From: Aphrocallistes beatrix
Lineage: Eukaryota > Porifera > Hexactinellida > Sceptrulophora > Aphrocallistidae
Reading direction: 5' to 3'
Assembly (NCBI GenBank): GCA_963281255.1
Contig: OY725506.1
Span: forward strand, 1,841,001-1,905,000
Length of the DNA stretch: 64,000 bases
Shown piece after piece: positions 19,284 through 29,498 of this stretch. The translations under genes and the position numbers were made by a program. The notes below the pieces were generated by a model that saw only the letters and a list, made by a program, of their open reading frames with translations, was not told the origin of the DNA and did not search any database. Position 1 is the first letter of the stretch, and each line of letters begins with the position of its first letter.

Positions 19284-19439
19284 GATTGTCAAAGACCTTT
19301 CGTAAGCTACCTGGCTCAAATCCTCTCTGCTACAACTAACTGTTTACTGAAGAATAAGATAAGGAATTTGAACTCTAAACGAAAACTGGATAATCCTAAA
19401 GGATCGAAGAAAAAACTACAAAAGTTGCAGTCAAAATGA
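19284..19439 (+). pseudogene. Possible C-terminal fragment of the interrupted THAP gene
   Basis: A 51-codon open stretch ends at TGA 19437-19439. It begins DCQRPFVSYLAQ and ends in a lysine-rich tail (KLDNPKGSKKKLQKLQSK). Base composition and the basic tail look coding, and it lies inside the same inverted repeats as the THAP finger. Assignment to that gene is inference from position only. Confidence 0.3.
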
Positions 19440-19773
19440 ATTATAACAGTGTGTATTATTACTTGTAATATTAGTTAATTTGTGTAAGCAGGGATGCGTA
19501 TTGTGATAAAATGCTATAAATCATAGCCTACTACAATAAGGCCTTTTCACTGAACAATTTTCCATGGTACCAGGGATAAGATAAAGTGGATTTTCTTACG
19601 CACCCATAATATGAATAAATAATTTTTGTTCCAAATCTACTAATTCATCATTTGTTTGATGCATAAGTATATGAAACTAGTCTACGTCCCAATAAATTAT
19701 ATATCAATGTTATGGCTATTTTCTTTCTCTGCTATATGGTTCCTTTTTACTTTTACGTTGTATTTGTTCTTGA

Positions 19774-20502
19774 ATGTTAGCTCTCAACTGTTTCTATACA
19801 TATAAGGATGCGCCACGCAGCAAAGGGGCAATTGGGAGGCGGGATGCACCTACAAGGAAGTATCCGGCAAGCCAATTCCCTAAGAAGGGTCGGTGCTTTA
19901 TTTGCGACTCGGACAGGCACTTTATGGCCCAATGCCCGGAACGGCACTGTGCGAAATGTAGCGAAAGAGGACACGAGGTCCGCTATTGCCCACATACACG
20001 AAGTCGAAGAGGGGTATTTCAGGCCACGACGCAGCATAGTGTTGTACATGAGACGGCAGTTGTGGTACCAGTTAAATGGAACGGCAAACCTATCAATATA
20101 ATGATGGACACGGGGGCGGATCCTTCGGTGATGGACAGAGGCACCGTACAAAAGATGAATATTCCTTACAGCACAAAGTACGGTCAAGTGTATGGGCTAG
20201 GGTGGACAGCGCTTGCGGTCTGTGGTACGGCCTGCGTGGCGATAGATGTGGGGGATGGTCGACCACTAGAACACGAAATCGAAGTACTCGATACTAACAA
20301 TAGGGTGGTTATATTGGGGCGAAGGTTCCTCGCGCGCTTCAAGAATACTACTTTCGATTGGGAAAACATGAGAGTTAGGCTAGGTGGTTGTTGGAAAACC
20401 TCTTTAGCTGCGGCACGCGGGGATACGCGGCGACTAGAGCAGAAATTATGCAGACTGAGATGGGAAAGGAGGAAGATAGCTTGGAGGCCAGGTTCGATAT
20501 AA
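19774..20502 (+). pseudogene. Ty3/Gypsy gag zinc knuckles and aspartic protease fragment
   Basis: Two zinc knuckles are visible: CFICDSDRHFMAQC and CAKCSERGHEVRYC (about 19894-19990). A retropepsin follows, with the core IMMDTGADPSVMD (~20098-20136) and the C-terminal VVILGRRFL. The frame then drifts out at about 20400-20480 and stops at 20502. The protein start is not certain; upstream gag (capsid) sequence is not seen. It is related to, but clearly diverged from, the element at 41.8-46.6 kb. Confidence 0.75.
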
Positions 20503-21233
20503 ACCCGAAACTATCACCGCGTGAAGAGACAGCCATACGAAAGGTGCTGTCAAGATGGAAAGACGTTTTCGCGGAGAACCCGAAGAGCCCGCGCGAAATT
20601 GGAACCGCGGAACACGTTATCACTCTTCTGGATGAGCGGCCGATCAGAAGCCGGCCGTTGCGTGTTTCTCCGGAAATTGAGGCGGAGGTATCCAAGCAGA
20701 TAGATGAAATGCTCGAGAATGGGATCACACGTCCCTCTTCTTCCTCTTGGGCGAGTCGAGTGATCTTAGTGAAGAAAAAGGAGGGGACCCATCGATTTGC
20801 CGTAGATTGCCGGGATCTCAACGATGTGACGATGCGAGATGCCTATCCAATGCCGGATACCCGAGATGTTTTCGATCGTATGGGAGGGGCAACTGTATTC
20901 TCTACACTGGATGGGGCATCCGCATACTGGAGCGTGCCTGTGAAGGGAAAGCATAGGGAGTTCACTACGTCTGTTTCAACTCGCGGCCAGTTTGAATTCA
21001 ACCGCATGCCTTTTGGATTGTCAAACTCACAAGCTACCTATCAGCGAGCGGTAGACCAGGCTCTACGAGGGTGTCCGAATGTACAGGCGTTTGTTGATGA
21101 CACATGTGTCCACACGCCCAGTTTCGATACGCACCTGGAGCATTTGGATGAGGCTCAGTTGGCTATTCTAAAAATTGAGGATGAAGAATGTGAGGATTGG
21201 GCTTTTGAGTGTACTGATTGCTGTATTGACTGA
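20388..21233 (+). pseudogene. Ty3/Gypsy reverse transcriptase fragment (truncated)
   Basis: It lies in a different frame from the protease, so a frameshift separates them. RT blocks are visible in order: RPLRVSPE, EEM-like MLENGITRPSSSSWASRV, FAVDCRDLND, STLDGASAYW, MPFGLSNSQATYQR and the catalytic AFVDDT (about 21085-21110). Homology ends soon after HLEHLDE at about 21160. RNase H and integrase are absent, and the last 20-odd residues are unrelated. The fragment is non-functional. Confidence 0.8.
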
Positions 21234-21748
21234 AAAGATATGCTACGTTGTATTTTAATGACTTCAAGTAACTGTTTGTTTACTCAACAACAAGGCCAAT
21301 AATATTACTTCTACCACCTCTTGTCCCAAAGATACTCAAAGGAAGATACTTAAACTTACCTCTAATTAATATACATATGTACACCTATATATTTATGTTG
21401 TATTCCTTGTCCGTCAACTAAATTATGCCAGCAGTCAGTAATACCATTATTGTGGGGTAGAGGATGTATAATTACACGATATTAAATATATCAAAATGAT
21501 ATTGTGTTAAATTTAATTGTATTAAAACTCGACTTTATCTTATCCCTGGTCTAAAGTAGTGAAATGGCCTGTATGTAGTAGGCTATGTATAAATCTATTT
21601 GTTTTTCAATTTATCGAACGATTCAAAGCATGTTATTAAATATTAGAGAGTATATTATAGATTTGATTTTTCTAAGCACTAGACTTGAAGTAATCCATGG
21701 TAAATTCAGTGAATAGTTTATAGTAACGTAGTCTGTGTAATAATTATT

Positions 21749-22226
21749 GGGGCCGCTGCATTAGTTCGAATTTGGACAGTTGGCATTAGTTCGACAATAA
21801 TTTCAGACAGTTGGCATTAGTTCGACAATAATTTCAGACAGTTGGCAAATAATCGCAGAAAGTGAAAGTAGGCATTTTAAGTTTGAAACAATTTCAAATT
21901 GACCGTGAAAGTAGGCATTTTTATTTTGTGAGGTTTAGAAGCATAACAATGAGCAAAAATCAAGAATTGATCATATAGAACTAGCGACTACATACATAAT
22001 TCGAACTAATGCCAACTGTCTGAAATTACTGTCGAACTAATGCCAACTGTCTGAAATTACTGTCGAACTAATGCCAACTGTCTGAAATTACTGTCGAACT
22101 AATGCCAACTGTCTGAAATTACTGTCGAACTAATGCCAACTGTCTGAAATTATTGTCGAACTAATGCCAACTGTCCAAATACGAACTAATGCCAACTGTC
22201 CAAATTCGAACTAATGCAGGCGCCCC
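21749..22226. mobile_element. Foldback-type element with 31-bp sub-repeats and 8-bp target duplication
   Basis: The left end, GGGGCCGCTGCATTAGTTCG, and the right end, ending CTAATGCAGGCGCCCC, are inverted copies. Both arms contain direct repeats of a 31-base unit (core CGAACTAATGCCAACTGTC on the right arm, its complement on the left). There are about two to three units on the left and six to seven on the right. The flanking TAATTATT is present on both sides (21741-21748 and 22227-22234), a perfect 8-base target duplication as in hAT, P or Foldback elements. No coding capacity. Confidence 0.8.
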
Positions 22227-22399
22227 TAATTATTTTATAAGATGGTGATTAATGACACAAAGTTGATAATGTCACTCCTAACAATAATTATTCGAGTTAA
22301 AAGATTCAAACACTGAAATTTCAGTGTATAACTACTAACGAATTTGAGATCAGATATAAAGTATATCTGATTTGATTGCAAAATCTGTCAAAAATAGGG

Positions 22400-22920
22400 T
22401 CATTCATAGCCTACTCTAATAATGCCTCACAGTGAAATAACCAAGGATGCGGTAATAGCCGAATGGATTAATATACGATTAGCCTAAAATCGTTAACCAT
22501 GTAGGATAGGCATTAAGAATGTATTACCAGCATATATAAACATGGTATCAAAGTACATATATCCGTTGTCAAAATTTCGATTAGTCATCATATCATTGCG
22601 TAACAGGTCATTTTAAGCACGATTTTGGCGATTTATCTTAATACCATTTAGAAATAAGGTTAAAACAGCTTAGAAAATCGCTAAAATTGTCTTTAGAATG
22701 ACCTGTTCCGCAATGATATGATGACTATTCGAAATTTTTCCAACGGATATATGTACTTTGATGCCATGTAAATATATGCTGGTAATACATTCTTAATTCC
22801 TATTCTGCATGGTTAACGATTTTAGGCTAATCGTGTTAATCCATTCGGCTACTACTTCATCCCTAGTCCATAATTTTCAGTCTACTGTGAGGCATTATTA
22901 GAGTAGGCTATAGGTCATTT
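22400..22920. mobile_element. Palindromic MITE (~510 bp)
   Basis: The sequence reads TAGCCTACTCTAATAATGCC on entry and GGCATTATTAGAGTAGGCTA on exit. Near-perfect arms of ~240 bases (22406-22645 and 22675-22911) flank a ~30-base spacer. A single-arm copy is present at 61935-62200. Internal landmarks CCGAATGGATTAA, GTATTACCAGCATAT and TAGTCATCATATCATTGCG are shared between copies. Confidence 0.75.
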
Positions 22921-22925
22921 TAATA

Positions 22926-23900
22926 GTATGTATACATTTCTTGATTAACAAAATATGTTCCGATACTCTCCATATGCAACCCCGATAATGCTAGTAAACC
23001 CCGAAATAAATTGTAAATATGTACATGTGCAGCACTAAGTAGGAATATTTCAAAAACTCCAACTTTGTTGCGCCAAGTAGGAATATTCTTACTTGACGCA
23101 GAACATTACTACGACAGTAAGGCATGAAATCTGGATCTTGCTCTTAGAAGTATATCTCCTTTATTAAAAGTGAAGCTATGATGCTACGATTTTAGTAGAA
23201 ACATAGTCTATCCAGGCTTATCCCCTTCTCGTCCCGTCTAGGTTTTAGTTACAACCAATTTTTCTGAAATACTACAATAAACAGCACATTTGCTTAGAAA
23301 CAATCAACCATGCGCCAAAGTTCAATCAGTGCGTACCTTAAGGTATTTTTAATATATAATTTTCCGGCACTAGAAAAACTTATTTATCCTGATAGCTGAG
23401 GTTGTAGGTATTTCGAATTTTAGTTCTTATTTTGAAATTTACTACTACATCAGCTCTCTTACAGTCGAACCTCATTAATGACTACTTAATAAAACGAGCA
23501 TTTGCGGAGGATACCACCTATGTCATTTTACAATACCTGTTCCAAGCGATGATCATGCCCGGCGCTACGTATTATGTGGTGTGGTCACTGACTAACTTAG
23601 TGGATGTCTGGACACCCAAAGACTATACATTATCAGTTAACCTTAAATACAATAAACTAACTTAGTAGGTGTCCAATTACCACGTCATGTCCTGCCTTTG
23701 AGGCAGTGGGTGTCCTGACACCCTGGACACCTTGTTGCGGCGACCCTGATGATCATATCCTTGTACATTTTGTTACAGAATGTATAGCCTTGTAGATGGT
23801 TAATGAGATATTTAATTTCTAAATTTAGAGCCATTTCCTTGGTGCGAAAAGAGATCTAAGTCATGAACACCTGTAGAATACTACACATATTGAAAGGATT
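22926..23900. other. Intergenic, no gene seen
   Basis: No recognisable gene or transposon end. A 77-residue open frame at 23432-23665 shows no motif. The stretch 23650-23740 holds two spaced GGTGTCC..GGACACC-like inverted motifs. Confidence 0.4.
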
Positions 23901-23906
23901 TAATTT

Positions 23907-23952
23907 AGTAATTATTTGTTTCCGCATGCGAATGCGGAAACAAATAATTACT
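23907..23952. repeat. Perfect 21-bp stem hairpin
   Basis: AGTAATTATTTGTTTCCGCAT, a GCGA loop, then the exact reverse complement. The neighbouring CCGCATGCGGAT (23965) and the similar text at 16021-16045 suggest a small repeat family with a GCATGCG core. Confidence 0.7.
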
Positions 23953-24062
23953 ATAAGCCTTATCCGCATGCGGATGAACGTATTAATATATGAAAAATTC
24001 AACTTATTAATGAATATAGCAATACGCGTAGAAGGCTTCAAACCTGAGTAATTCAAATGTAC

Positions 24063-24545
24063 AAGCGCGCGCTTCGCTTGCTTGCGCTGCGCGGCTGGCG
24101 GACACTATGTCCGCCGGAGGCGCCCTTTGGGCGTCTGTGGTCACCATTGATTAATTATATTGGAGATAACATCTCTAAATACGTCTGTCCTACTTTTATA
24201 ATCGATATCGCACGAAAAATCACCAAATTTGTCAATTTTTTAAATTTTGATGCGTAATGATGACGTCATACAGAGTGATGAATCGTCATTTTTTGATGAT
24301 AGTTGCATTATATGTGAGGTATTAATATACATATTCAATTAAAATTTCAGCCTTCTATCTCCTAAAATGGCGGAGTTATAGTCGTAAAACGGAAATTTCT
24401 AATTTTAAAAAGGTGACAATGACGTCATAATTCCATGATGAGTCGACATTTCCGTCTGAGTTCAGAACTTACAGCCATAGCCAAAAGACTCCCATATGCC
24501 AAAAATCAGTTTTCCATGGCTGGCAGTTTCTTCAATCAATTCGTT
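24063..24545 (-). repeat. Interspersed repeat R1, copy 2 (reverse)
   Basis: Reverse-strand copy. The GC-rich end (GCGCGCTTCGCTTGC, then GGCGGACAC..GTCCGCC) comes first. The two TGACGTCAT sites and the GCAGTTTCTTCAATCAATTC end follow. It abuts copy 3 in a tail-to-tail arrangement at ~24550. Confidence 0.7.
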
Positions 24546-24550
24546 ACAGA

Positions 24551-26735
24551 TGTGATAGAAGGCTGAAATTTTAATTGAATGTGTATATTAATCATAGACT
24601 CCTTTAACTAAGGACTGGAGGGTCTCATACTCGGGTCCTGTAACTTGAGTCTATTGCTTATCGCTATAACTAGCCGTTATTTCGGTGAGAAATGTAGTAG
24701 TATTATTGTTGAATAGGAAGTCGCATATGGTGAATTCATTGGTCACATTGGCATACTTGAAATATTTGTGGTTCTTGAGTTTTGCGGTTTTCACATCTTT
24801 CCATATATGGTAATAATGTTGATAACTTTGGAATTGGTTAACGTTAGACATGAGAAATGTATTATTATTGAATAGGAAGTCATATAAAGAATCAATTGAG
24901 CAAATCGACTTATCCTAAATTCTTCTGGTTTTTGATTTTGCGGTTTTCACACCTCCATATATGGTCATATTATAGACTTCTTTAGAGATTGACTGAAGCC
25001 TCCCATACTTGGGGTTTGTAATTTGAGTCTGAAGGATTAACTTCAGTCCTGGGCTAAGATGACTTCTAGAAGGGCTAGAAACACGATCTCGGGTCCATAT
25101 AGGGGATTTTGAGGACGGCAAGTTCAATTTTTAACGCCACCTGGTGTCATCTTAAAGGTCCAAAGGTCATATTTTAAGGTTAAATGGGTGTATTTTGATA
25201 ATGTTTGCCCATTTTTTCTGTCTAACCAATAAACGGTTAGAGATGGCTGATTGTAATGAAACGCTGTAGTGTATTGGAGCCCAAATTTGATATTTATTGT
25301 CCTATATGTAATTATATAAACATTATATGCATATCACAACACTATGTCTACTACAACGTTGTATATGCTATCATTAGTTGGAGAGCTTGTTTTGCCTCCT
25401 GAGCTGAGGCATCCCAAAGACTTTTCTTTCTCACTTACATTGAGGACATGAGCTTTCAATAGAATGTTAGCTAAAGTAGTACATGCAGCCTTACTACCTG
25501 CTAAAGGTACATCTACAATGGATAATAGCTCAGCAAAATGAAAGCGGCAACGCATTTTAGCCTGGTCATGCAAATTATAGGCATTGTGTACAAAAAAGAC
25601 GGTTGACATAGTTAAGCTAACATTCTATTGAGAGCTCATGTCCTCAATGTAAGTGACAAAGAAAAGTCTTTGGGATGCCTCAGCTCAGGAGGCAAAACAA
25701 GCTCTCCAACTAATGATAGCATAGACAACGTTGTAGTAGACATAGTGTTGTGATATGCATTTAATGTTTATATAATTACATATAGGACAATAAATATCAA
25801 ATTTGGGCTCCAATACACTACTGCGTTTCATTACAATCAGCCATCTCTAACCGTTTATTGGTTAGACAGAAAAAATGGGCAAACATTACCAAAATACACC
25901 CATTTAACCTTAAAATATGACCTTTGGACCTTTAAGATGACACCAGGTGGCGTTAAAAATTGAACTTGCCGTCCTCAAAATCCCCTATATGGACCCGAGA
26001 TCGTGTTTCTAGCCCTTCTAGACGTCATCTTAGCCCAGGACTGAAGTTAATCCTTCAGACTCAAATTACAAACCCCAAGTATGGGAGGCTTCAGTCAATC
26101 TCTAAAGAAGTCTATAATATGACTATATATGGAGGTGTGAAAACCGCAAAATCAAAAACCAGAAGAATTTAGGATAAGTCGATTTGCTCAATTGATTCTT
26201 TATATATGACTTCCTATTCAATAATAATACATTTCTCATGTCTAACGTTAACCAATTCCAAGTTATCAACATTATTACCATATATGGAAAGATGTGAAAA
26301 CCGCAAAACTCAAGAACCACAAATATTTCAAGTATGCCAATGTGACCAATGAATTCACCATATGCGACTTCCTATTCAACAATAATACTACTGCATTTCT
26401 CACCGAAATAACGGCTAGTTATAGCGATAAGCAATAGACTCAAGTTACAGGACCCGAGTATGAGACCCTCCAGTCCTTAGTTAAAGGAGTCTATGATATT
26501 AATATATTTCACATATGATCCAACTATCATTAAGAAATGATGACTCATCACTCTGTTATGACGTCATCATTACGCATCAGAAAAAAAAATATTTACAAAT
26601 TTGATTATTTTTCCAGTGATATCGATTATAACAGTAAAACAGACATATTTAGAGATGCTACCTCCCTTTTAATTAATCAATGTGACCACGGGCGCCTCAG
26701 GCGGACACAAAGTGCCCGCCAGCCGCGCAGCGCAA
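24551..26735 (+). repeat. Interspersed repeat R1, copy 3, split by an insertion
   Basis: The left part (24551-24592) ends GGCTGAAATTTTAATTGAAT then ATATTAAT. The right part resumes at 26496 with ATATTAAT and continues through CATATGATCCAACTATC and TGACGTCATCATTA to the GC-rich end (~26735). The 1.9-kb palindrome between them duplicated the 8-base ATATTAAT target. Intact copies elsewhere show the joined sequence. Confidence 0.75.
24593..26495. mobile_element. 1.9-kb palindromic transposon with 8-bp target duplication
   Basis: Ends CATAGACTCC and GGAGTCTATG are exact inverted copies. The arms (about 24593-25475 and 25612-26495) are close to identical over ~880 bases, with a ~135-base unpaired centre. 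Target duplication ATATTAAT at 24585-24592 and 26496-26503. Each arm also holds a second, diverged copy of its own terminal motif (ATAGACTTCTTTAGAGATTG, ~24972). A 91-residue reverse frame (25334-25609) spans the centre. It starts MSTVFFVHNAYN and contains LLSIVDVPLAGSKAACTTL, and it reads like a coding remnant that I cannot assign. The 8-bp duplication suggests the hAT or P superfamilies. Confidence 0.75.
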
Positions 26736-26739
26736 GCAT

Positions 26740-27395
26740 TCATCGAACATGGCCAAAGGTACTCTACGTTTTAGTTCGGAATGAACGAAAGCCTCTCGTT
26801 TTCTTGATTATGTATCTGACCACCATCCTGACGGTGTTGCCGTTACTGAGACCTGGTTCACGTCAAGGGATGCGGCTGTCAGAGTTGAATGCACTGCACC
26901 TGGCTACCAATTCCTTGATCGTGCTAGGTCAGCACATTGTCAGGGTGGGGGCTTGCACTTCTCTGTCGAGATTTCTTCACCCTGAAATGCAATGTATCTG
27001 GTGAAGTATCATCTTTTGAGTTCTCAGATTGGATTATCCCTTTCTCTGAAATCTCCCTTCGAATTATCTTAATATACTTTAGGCTTCCCTCCTCAAGGAA
27101 CCATTCTGTTTCTATTTTTACCTTCCTTGAACAGTTTTCATCCATCCTCGAACCAATACTCTTATGCAAGGAGCCCCTAATAATAACTGGAGACTTCAAC
27201 ATCCATGTTGACATCTCGTCAGAGTCTATACAGTTCTCAGAGCTCCTGCCTCTCTTATCTTTAATCCAGCATGTGAATCAGCCAACTCATGAGAACGGTC
27301 ATATTCTCGATCTGATAATATCCCGTTCTGCCGATAACATCATCCTCCGGATCCCGCTCCTGTCCATATATTCTCTGACCATTTCTTGATTTCTT
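26740..27395 (+). pseudogene. LINE endonuclease (CR1/RTE-like) fragment, frameshifted
   Basis: Pieces of an exonuclease-endonuclease-phosphatase domain read in successive frames: VAVTETWFTSRD and APGYQFLDRAR with a G-rich QGGGLHFSVE block (~26840-26970). Then, at about 27170-27330, LIITGDFNIHVD, LSLIQHVNQPTHENGHILD and LIISR. These are hallmark TETW, GDFN and LDLI motifs of non-LTR retrotransposon endonucleases. At least one frameshift is present, and neither the final SDH motif region nor reverse transcriptase follows, so this is a short dead fragment. Confidence 0.75.
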
Positions 27396-27531
27396 GTAGT
27401 CTATCGCTTTCCAAACCTTCTCTAGCCTCTCATGAGGTTATCTATCGTTCCAAATCCATCAACCTCCCAATTTTTAGTGTACTTCCTATATTTTTATACT
27501 GGATTTATGATCAAAATAATACTTAGGACGT

Positions 27532-27945
27532 TCAATATGTTCCAGGCCCAACTTTATAATTCGAAAGGCAACTGATTTGAGCGATGCCCTCAAATAATTG
27601 TTTCCCTTTGATGCTTTGGATTTTCTCCTCCAGTGGAGTTAGCTCACTTCCAGGGGGACCTCCGCCAGTTTTTTTCATCGAAGCAATCTGATCGGCAATT
27701 AGTGGTTTATGCTTGCTCAGGAGGTTGGACCACTTTTTGACAACATCGTCTCGATTCTTTGATGTGCCATGAAGTGTTGACAATCCAGACGCGACTTCAT
27801 CTCAAACTGTGTTCTTCTCTTCGAAATTGAAGGAAGCACTCAAACTGCCAAATAGTTCGGATTTTTTCTCTAGAATTAAATCCACTAAGGAGTTTATTTC
27901 TTTAGAGGAAAAGTTTTTCGCCCAGGGTTTGGATTTTTCTGCCAT
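27532..27945 (-). pseudogene. Myb/SANT-like DNA-binding protein, single in-frame stop
   Basis: Reading down from ATG at 27945, the frame runs 137 codons to the stop at 27532, interrupted only by TGA at codon 48 (27804-27802). It begins MAEKSKPWAKNFSSKEIN, continues VDLILEKKSELFG, and after the stop VVKKWSNLLSKHKP, MKKTGGGPPG and LTPLEEKI. This is the Myb/SANT-like (Zeste-type, MADF-related) domain found in PIF/Harbinger accessory proteins and host regulators. Length and order match a whole N-terminal domain. The stop may be a nonsense mutation or, less likely, the edge of an intron. Confidence 0.7.
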
Positions 27946-28720
27946 TAGTTTCAGTATTTCTTATTCCGTGAGATATTTCGAATTTATTTTGTTCTTGTTT
28001 CCAGCAGTAGTTTATATAGTAGTTTGTTTTCATTTGTTTGTTCTGGAAAACGTTTGTCGAATAATTATTCATATTCTATAATAGTTATTCGCTAACTTCC
28101 ATTTAGATCATATCATCATTTTAATACGTCATGGATATATTTAGACAATTCGATTCTTTATGCATCTCAATCACTCTTCGAAAACGTTTGTATACTAATA
28201 ATATTCTAGCAGTTATTCGCCAACTTCCAATTAGATCATTTTAATACGTCATGGATGTCATGGATATATTTAGACAAAATTGTAAATTTGCTGTAACTAC
28301 CCATATTAAGTAAATAATTAATAACCTACTGCCCTTTTATGAAATCATGAATGGTCTGGAGATAATTTCATACATAGTGGACATGTAATAAGTAAATTAA
28401 TAAATAATTAAACAGAAATAAGTATAATTGGTAACATATGATTCACAGTTAAAAAGAGCATAGAGGTAGTTTAGAAAGTCGAGTAGAAGCGAGATATGAT
28501 GATAGGGGTAGAATGTAATTCCGATGCGTCTTGAATAAGTGTCATTGTAGCCGTTAGTGGAGTTCCTCGATAATGATGAAGTAGAGATTTCATTCAGACG
28601 GTTGTAGATATAGGAGTGATAGATCATGTCGGAGGATTTATCTATAAGAATATATTACAATAATTAGGTACCAACTTTGGTTCGAAATAATATTTGTAAC
28701 GAATATATATAATTATCAGT
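27946..28720. other. Intergenic with a diverged local duplication
   Basis: GTTATTCGCTAACTTCCA..TTTTAATACGTCATGG and its variant recur at ~28083-28145 and ~28203-28275. The segment 28627-28702 (TTTATCTATAAGAATATATT...GGTTCGAAATAAT) is inverted relative to 32358-32436. No gene is seen. Confidence 0.45.
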
Positions 28721-28724
28721 ACAT

Positions 28725-28994
28725 ACAGGGTGTTTCAAATGTCTTGGTACCGCTTCTAATAGAGCCACGAAAACTAAGAAATCAAAAAATTATCAATCGG
28801 GCCGCTGAAAAAGTATTATCGAAATCATTCTTAGAAAATTTAGTGAGTAGTATGCCAAATCGAGTTAGGAAAGTACTAGAATTGAAAGGTTATATATTGG
28901 CAAATGAAATTCAAAGTGAATGGAATTCAGCATGTATTATATGTAGTATTTAAGTTAAAATGTTCAAGGGGCCAAGACTTTTGAAACACCCTGT
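28725..28994 (+). mobile_element. Tc1/mariner relic (270 bp) keeping the transposase C-terminus
   Basis: The terminal repeat, CAGGGTGTTTCAAATGTCTTGG, is matched by the reverse complement of the right end (CCAAGACTTTTGAAACACCCTG). A short frame inside (28744-28953) ends with LVSSMPNRVRKVLELKGY, the typical C-terminal tail of Tc1/mariner transposases, so this is an internal-deletion derivative. A TA flank is present on the left; on the right it is lost or mutated. Confidence 0.7.
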
Positions 28995-28998
28995 CAAG

Positions 28999-29195
28999 CA
29001 GCGGTTCTGAACCTGAGGTACGCATAGCACCCCCAGGGGGTACCTGCGGTAAATCTTTTTAATTAAGCAATATATTCATGCAGTTCATCCCAAACCAAAC
29101 CAACAAACAAAATAAAACAGAAATTAGAGGGGTACGTGAAACCTCATTTTCGCACCAAGGGGTATACTGACTGAAAAGGTTCAGAACCACTGCTG
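28999..29195. mobile_element. hAT-type MITE (197 bp)
   Basis: The left end, CAGCGGTTCTGAACCT, and the right end, AGGTTCAGAACCACTGCTG, are inverted near-copies of the classic hAT CAGNGGTTCT terminus. No matching 8-base duplication is visible, and there is no coding content. It sits directly beside the mariner relic. Confidence 0.7.
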
Positions 29196-29498
29196 TAGAT
29201 TATCAACAAATATATATCAACTCTCGATATCACCCATTGCTGTAGTTATAATTAGAAATATATCAACCGCGGAGCTAGATCCTAACGGAATTGGACGAAC
29301 AATGGTTGGTAATACAATTGTGGGGGATCACTTGGACTGTCGATGGAGCCGAAAACAGTGGAATGAAATATTCAAAGATTCACTGTATGTACATGAGCTA
29401 TCCAGCCGTTTCGTAGGTCGATTAAATTTAGTCTAGAAAGAAGAACTTATCTACCTTTTCTTCGTTGTCAGTAGTGCTCTTAGAGTATGCAGATTCCA

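Larger units (their letters stand above)
19516..21594. mobile_element. Inverted-repeat unit enclosing a Gypsy gag-pol fragment
   Basis: CATAGCCTACTAC...AGGCC..TTTCACT...CAGGGATAAGATAAAGT at 19522-19588 reappears as its reverse complement at 21532-21588. The AGCCTACT end motif is shared with the palindromic MITE at 22.4 kb and with pieces at 61.9 and 62.86 kb. The cargo is a distinctly GC-richer retrotransposon fragment. Either a MITE-like unit captured a Gypsy fragment or the Gypsy element inserted into it and lost its ends. Confidence 0.5.
17424..21738. mobile_element. Compound P-like (THAP) element bounded by inverted terminal repeats
   Basis: A terminal sequence beginning CAGACTACGTTACTATAAAC and continuing through CCATGGATTACTTCAAGTCTA is at 17426-17496. 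Its reverse complement is at 21683-21737. A THAP reading frame starts just inside the left end, as expected for the P superfamily. The interior has been invaded by a DD41D mariner (to ~19006) and a second inverted-repeat unit carrying a Gypsy fragment (19516-21594). No matching 8-base target duplication is visible at the outer ends. A related end is seen near 31830-31890. The boundaries are inferred from the inverted repeat. Confidence 0.5.

Noticed and set aside
23432-23665. 77-codon forward frame
   Set aside because: No domain, no conserved neighbour, AT-rich chance frame.
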